Source: Temnothorax longispinosus | Taxonomy: Eukaryota > Arthropoda > Insecta > Hymenoptera > Formicidae | Direction of reading: 5' to 3' | NCBI RefSeq assembly: GCF_030848805.1 | Contig: NC_092368.1 | Coordinates: 14,563,341-14,627,340, forward strand | DNA length: 64,000 nucleotides | Part shown: piece by piece, positions 58,143-64,000 of the stretch | How the letters are laid out: each line of letters opens with the position of its first letter | Numbering within the stretch: position 1 is the first letter of the stretch | The notes under the pieces: generated by a model | Told to the model about the DNA's origin: nothing | Seen by the model: only the letters and a program-made list of their open reading frames with translations | Database searches by the model: none | Made by a program: the position numbers and the translations under genes

Positions 58143-61100
58143 CAACTTATCATATCGTCGCTAAATTCGTTATCATCTATCATGATTGTAAATTGAAACG
58201 CTGGAGACCCGAGATGTCAGATCGTGTGAAATATTTGGAAGAAGAATCGAAAGGAGATCGAGATCTGTGAGGAATTCCGACGGTTAAGAATTCTAAGCGC
58301 AGAACTTTTCAGATCGTGAAATTTGATAGTTTTCAGTCGGGAAAGAATCTAGGATTTCTCGGAGATACGAAACACCACAAGATATTATGATTATTACTCC
58401 ACGTATGTATTTGTTATTTGTTTAACGTTACGTATATTTAATACGTCGACAAAGTTTTGACGATTTGGAATTCCAAGGAATTCGCAAATTGCTAATCCTA
58501 GATGTAATCGGATTTATGCACTGCGCTGGGTAATAAACACGTCCGCTGTAATTAATTAACGAAAGCACATACGCAGACTACATCCAGTTGCGAAGGATAA
58601 TCTCATTCAGTTCTGTACATCATTTAGGACAACAACAGGATTTCGCGATACGAGTGAAGGTTGGAGATCACACACATACACACTCACACTATGTGGTCTG
58701 GAATAATTACTAAATTAAACTACGAGAAAATTGCAAGTTTAAATCTCTTCATATCTATTTAATATATATATTTTATTTATTATTTTAATTTATTTTATTT
58801 ATTACTTGTAATAAAGATAATTTTTTAACTATCTTATTATTTACAATTTACTTATACAAATAGTGCAAAATCTTCTCGATTCTATACATGCTTTCGATTT
58901 ACAAGAAACTTACCGAGTGCGACAAAATCACGACACGAGCTCGCAAGGTATTAACGGGTTAAGAGAACATTCGTATTATTATTTCGCTGACCGCATTCTC
59001 GCTTTTCCGCGGAATGGCAAGAAAAGAGGCACAAGCCTCATAATAACGGGCGAGATTTTCCACGAAGCGCGAGCGTGATGGCCACAATTTTCCAACCAGC
59101 GGCTGTATACGCTTTTTTTTTTAAGCCAGACTCGATGCTCGAAAGCGGAAACAGCGAAAATTTGGCCGCCGTCACCGAGAGAAAACTCGTTTCACCGGAG
59201 AAACCGACAAAGCGACGCTTTGTTCTAATAAATGGCGCCAAACAAAAAAGTAAACTGGGCACGTAGAGAAATGCGCGAAGAAAAGAGAACTTCATTAAAA
59301 GTATAGAAAATAAATAGTCAGAAATATTAGAAATAAAAATATTAAAATTGAATGAATCTTATATCATGAAAATAACTAAAAATAAAGATAAATAAAAGAA
59401 AATATTTATAAAATTTGATAAATAATACAAGAAAGATGGAGATAAATGCATGCTGATAAAAAAATAAAAAAATTTTTTTTCTATTTAATAAAAGTACAGT
59501 AATGTATAAACAAAACTCAAAAACTTTCTGCAATAATCGACTTTTTCCCGCTGTTTGTATATAATTGCTAAAAGACACGAAACACAATAGATCTAAACCG
59601 ATAAAAGTGCAATAATGGAAGTTTACCGGAAAGAAAATGAAAGGAAGAAATAGCAGGTTTCGCGGTTGCTGAAAATCCGCCACTGATATTCCGAGAAGAA
59701 TATTGCCGCGATTGCGACGACTATAACCCGAAATTGTGCAACGAGCGCGGTGCGGCTGTACGCGATACAGTTATCGCGACTGTGCGCGATACATAGTTAC
59801 GGCTAATGTGTGCGCAATTATGCAAATTCGTCGAGCAAACGTCGTCCCGCGTATGTATCAGCGTTCGTGTGCCGGATGAAAAAGTGTGCGCGCGTGTACG
59901 TGCGGTATAACTACCCATATGGAGAAAACCGTCTCGCTATCTGTGTACAAAGACCCGCGTGTTTCGGAATATCTCTTCATAGTGAAGGATTTCGACATTG
60001 CAGGATTTCGCAAAAAAAAGCTTAGATTAAATGCTATTACCTTAATTACATTGAATTAATTAAGTTCACGAACAAACTCTGATATTTAAAGCAATCTACT
60101 ACAAAAGAAGGCCATATATATGTTAAAATCTAAAAGCAGTATAAAATTCTGTTTAATTATATGATTTAACAAGAATGTCTTGAATGGCAGGAATATCTAA
60201 AGATACGTGGAAAGATCAAAGATAAAAAAATATTGAAAGTTTCTTATACAGATAATTTAAAATAAAAACGAATAGGTATCCTGGGGGGGGGCTAAAAAAG
60301 ATAAGAATGAAACTCTTGACAACTTAAAGAAAAAACGAAAAAACTATGTGTATCATGTTGATTTGAAAATATGACAACTCGCAATGTATTTTTGCATGCA
60401 AGCTATTCGTTCGAACAAAATGTAAGGATATCGCCGATAAACCGCGAAAGCATTTCAACGAATGTGGTCAAGTTCATCGCTCACAGAACGCGACACGGAG
60501 CTGCCCGCCTCGCTTATATCGCGTTCCATAAATAGCGAAAGGTAATCGACGGTGAATCGAACGTTTGACACGATTTGCGAGCAGGTCGTGTCACATCCGA
60601 CATGCACATACGTAATATCGTTGCGTTTGAATTGCGGTGAATCGTAGCTTGAACGTGACACCGCAAATCATCGATTGGAGAGAGAAAGCTCGCGGAAAAC
60701 TGATAATTTGAACGCGCGAGCGATAAAAAAGCCAATTAACGGTAATGAGAAGATAATTAAGGTGGCGCGCATGATAAAAAGTTTATTGGAATGATTCTCT
60801 ATCCTCTTCCTTTCGCTCTCTCTATCTATCGTCTCTCTCCCTCTCTTTGTTATCATCGTTCCATATTATCTCTTTGATTGACAATAAATTAATTGGATAG
60901 ACATAATAAAAGGAAAAATGTCCGGAGGAATTTGCGCTTTGAAGAAATTTCGATAAAAGCTATTTTATGCTGTTTTGTAATGCCATTGTTTCATTCTTGT
61001 TTATTTTCCCCTCTCTATTACCTACTAATTATAAGTATTTTTTAAATATAATTATATTACATCATGCATTTATAAAATTCTTTCAAATGTCAGAAAAATT

Positions 61101-64000
61101 TATAATAAGTTATAATGATGAATCAGAAAGATTCTTAATTCGCTGCTTATTGTTATTGAGACCATTAAATAACAATTATAATCAACATTCAATTTTAATA
61201 ATAAAATTTTGTTTCACAGAATTTTATTTTTTTTTGTTAAAATGTTTTAAAATTAATACGACTGCGTTTCTTTCAATTTACAAATTAGCGCATTATATTG
61301 ATCTAGTGTTACAGTTTCGCTCGTCAAAGTAAGGAGAAAGTATCTAATGTACGTAATGTACGTTGAAAGTACCTAATGTACGTAAAAATGCCCTTGAGTT
61401 ATGGTAATTAATAAATAAATGTAATGAAACGGGACAAGAGCTTAATCAAGTAATACCGCTTAATCACGTTTAGGGGACGAGCGATAAATCACCGAGGCGA
61501 CGGAAAAGTGCGGCCGTAAATACGACGCGCCGCGCGGCGCGGTGCGGTGGCCGGCTTTAAATAACAGTAACCACCGGGTGTGCAACTTTTTAACAACGTC
61601 GTCTCGCGAAAACCTGTTCGCGCTCGCTCGCGTAACGAAGCGAGTCCCATACGCATAGGTGCGAATCGTAAATCGTTTATGACGCTGAGTCAACGCGATC
61701 TGTCTCTCTTTCTCTCGCTCTCGCTTTTTCTCTCTCCTAAACAGTAATCCGCTGGAATCCTCTAATGCAGGATAATGAATCCAACTTCGTCCCGCTTAAT
61801 CTCCACGGGAAGTTTCGCCGAAACTTTCCCGCCGCCGATCGGCTCGATCTGTCTCGCCGCGGGCTTTCCCGATTTCATTGATTACAGCTTATCGCAATAA
61901 AATTCCCTAAAGAGTGGTCATATCACTCAAAAATTTATAAACAATTGTTTTTGCTGTTTTATCACTGAAAAATTAAAGAGTTTGTGCGAAACTGCGCGTG
62001 GGAACGTATCTTTTTCAGAGCAAGTTGCTCCTTGAAAAAGAATCCTTCGGAGATTTCAATCAGTCGGTGTCTCTGAAAAACATTCGCTGACTCGGCGCGA
62101 GTCAACGAATGCGTCCTCTTTCTACAGGCAAACGAGAGGGAGGACGTAGAGATGGGAGGAGGAGAAGGAGGAGAAAGATACCACGGAAGTCCTGCCGCGA
62201 CTGTTTATCAAGCGCTTATCCGGTGGCGAGAAGGATGCCTCTTTCCTACTTCTTTTTTTACTACGCCCAGCAAGCCGTGACCCGCAAATGCAAATTCCAG
62301 ATCGCATTTATTCGGCCTGCCGGAAATGCGCCACGACGGAAGGATGCGAAACCCCGTTGATGGAAATCGCGATCCTTTGAGTTTTAGGAACTTTCTTACA
62401 AGGGATTTTTGTGAATCGCGAATAGTTGGAAAAAATTTCGTTCTCAACAAAAATTTCACAAAATGTAAATTATTTATTTATAAAATTCTTCGATCTTTTT
62501 ATTATAGTTATCCCTATCGCTTTCATTTAATTATGTTCTGTTCTATTTATTCGATTTGATTTTACATTTACTTATTTTTATCCGCTGCTCTCTCTCGTCG
62601 TTGCACAGTTGCAGAATATTGCAGAATACGTGTTTGACGGCGAAGAATATAATAATACGCATCGTTCCGCGTTTGTGATTTTCAGCGAGGATACATGACT
62701 GGAGAACGATCTTTTCCGCTTCTCCGACAATCTAGAGATAAACGTGCCGATCTCGAATCGCGCGCGGAATGATCGACGAGACGAGAGCTGCTCGCTCGCT
62801 AATCCCGATCAATCGCAGGATCGCGGCTTTCTCCCGAGAAAGACACGAGAAGATGAGAAACGCCGCTTCTCTTTGTTCACGGAGATCACGACTCGGCGAT
62901 CTACGGCCGCCCCGTGGATCCCGGAAGTCGCTTCGACTTCCAGACGGAGAAGTTGCAGCTCGGCTCGCAAGATATTTTGAATTAAGATAAGGGAATCCTT
63001 CTCTCTTTCTCTCACTACCCCACCCCGCTACCCTTCCGCGCGCTATCTCTCGCCCTCAGACGCCCTCAATCTGCACAGCTCGTTGAACGTGCGGGTAGTT
63101 CCTTAACCCTTTGACAACGAACACTATGGGATGAATTCCCTTTGACCGTCGGTTCTTGCGAGTGTTAACAGATTTTCTCTTTTTTGTAGGAAAGAGTAAA
63201 CCTTTTTTAATTGGCGTTTGATATTCAATTCCAGAGATATTTAATCGGGAATGGCGTGTTATTCAATGTATTTGAAGCTTTTTTTCAGCGGAAAAAAGTG
63301 AAGACTCGATTACGGGCGTATTTAAATCGGAAATGGATTTATTAAATCCATCAGAAGTGGACGTATTTAAATCTGGATTTTTAACAAACAAGAGTCATTA
63401 AAAATTTCAAAAACTTGCTTTGGAATTTTTTTCCAGTGGATAAATCGAGGATACATTTCTGTTAAATGAGAGCGCAAAAAAAACAATTTATTACAAATTT
63501 TTGGACGCGATCTGTTCGTTAAATTGATAAATCTGTTCGCGCGCGTTTCCAAGCGAGATAGTTCGCTTTCCCTTTTCTCTGTTTTGACAGTAAATAGAAA
63601 GAGTAATTTCCTGATAAGCTTTCAAGCGCGGAAGCGCGTTCTCTGATTACTCAATGTTAATAGAAGTTACATTCAAGTCATGATTACCGAGGTATTTAAA
63701 TATAAAAGTTACATTCAAGATTTGAGTACCGTAAACTTGGATATATATAAATGACTTCTAAAAAGCTTCGACGTAAAGTCTATATTAAAAGTATTAAAGT
63801 CTATATTAAAAGTTCATCGAAAGATCGTCGGACACTATGAAAAAAGTATCCCCGCAATGTTCTCGCAAAAGGAAATTCACCGAACTACTCGAGAAACGAA
63901 TCAAAATCAGTGTTTATTCAGACCAGTATTTAATCCCAATATCGCGGGAGCAGAGGTAAAGAGACGAGGCGCAAAGAGAGAACCCGCAAAAGACAAACAG
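58143..64000. other. Non-coding to the end of the window
   Basis: AT-rich (58700-58870, 59280-59560, 60010-60330, 60900-61400, 63180-63520) and CpG-rich (61490-61880, 62740-63080) blocks alternate. Small repeats: ACGTAATGTACGT near 61345 and a 21-bp duplication at 63775-63813 (AAAGTCTATATTAAAAGT). TTAACCCTTTGACAACGAAC at 63103 looks like one end of a piggyBac element with no partner in view. No exon supported. Confidence 0.4.
62010..62111. other. Two adjacent hairpins
   Basis: CTTTTTCAGAGCAA pairs with TTGCTCCTTGAAAAAG (62010-62040), and CATTCGCTGACTCG pairs with CGAGTCAACGAATG (62081-62111). Stems are about 13-14 bp with tiny loops, 40 nt apart. They could be part of a structured RNA or chance; no promoter or terminator is visible. 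Confidence 0.35.

Noticed and set aside
63103..64000. TTAACCCTTTGACAACGAAC as a piggyBac left end.
   Set aside because: No matching right end or transposase sequence within the remaining 900 bp; may continue outside the window.

Overview
The window looks like nuclear DNA of an insect, most likely a hymenopteran such as an ant; this is inferred from style, not from a marker gene. Pointers are spliceosomal introns of 65-110 bp, a decayed insect-type fatty acyl-CoA reductase exon, an immunoglobulin-domain exon alone in tens of kilobases of non-coding DNA, piggyBac and TA-targeting cut-and-paste elements, and AT-rich sequence mosaic with CpG-rich blocks. Coding content is very low. Most long open frames here are artefacts of CpG-rich or purine-rich sequence.

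Layout. 710-894 holds a frameshifted fatty acyl-CoA reductase exon. 1400-2282 is a TA-flanked inverted-repeat element. 2861-4304 is the best intact-looking locus: a small upstream ORF whose stop overlaps the start of a compact seven-exon gene in which all visible introns are phase 0. I do not recognise its product, and its last exon is open longest in a frame the predicted splice does not reach. 7118-8477 is an internally deleted piggyBac copy with TTAA flanks, 17-bp termini and the cysteine-rich tail of the transposase. 12427-12608 (minus) is an Ig-domain exon with matching splice sites, so much of the window is probably intron of a large minus-strand adhesion or receptor gene. 15046-16061 holds a mariner-like element with about 140-bp inverted repeats and a DUF4817-like ORF, followed at once by a foldback element.

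From 16 to 64 kb I see mostly non-coding DNA carrying small elements: a piggyBac-type MITE (31738-32004), a TA-flanked element (39187-39533), a foldback element inside a diverged tandem duplication (44899-45103), a relative of the first TA-flanked element (48060-48994), and a TA-flanked element packed with GGTACCTC-like subrepeats and carrying a tRNA-like segment (55018-56011). A diverged duplicate pair lies at 32241-32415 and 33252-33453. Large microsatellites are (AG)26 at 52260 and about 35 GAC units at 54222. Two weak minus-strand exon candidates (50857-50945, 52757-53011) may belong to the Ig gene or to others.

The genes do not form a visible pathway. The main points for follow-up are the unrecognised phase-0 gene with its stop/start overlap, and the two TA-flanked families that repeat their own terminal motif internally.
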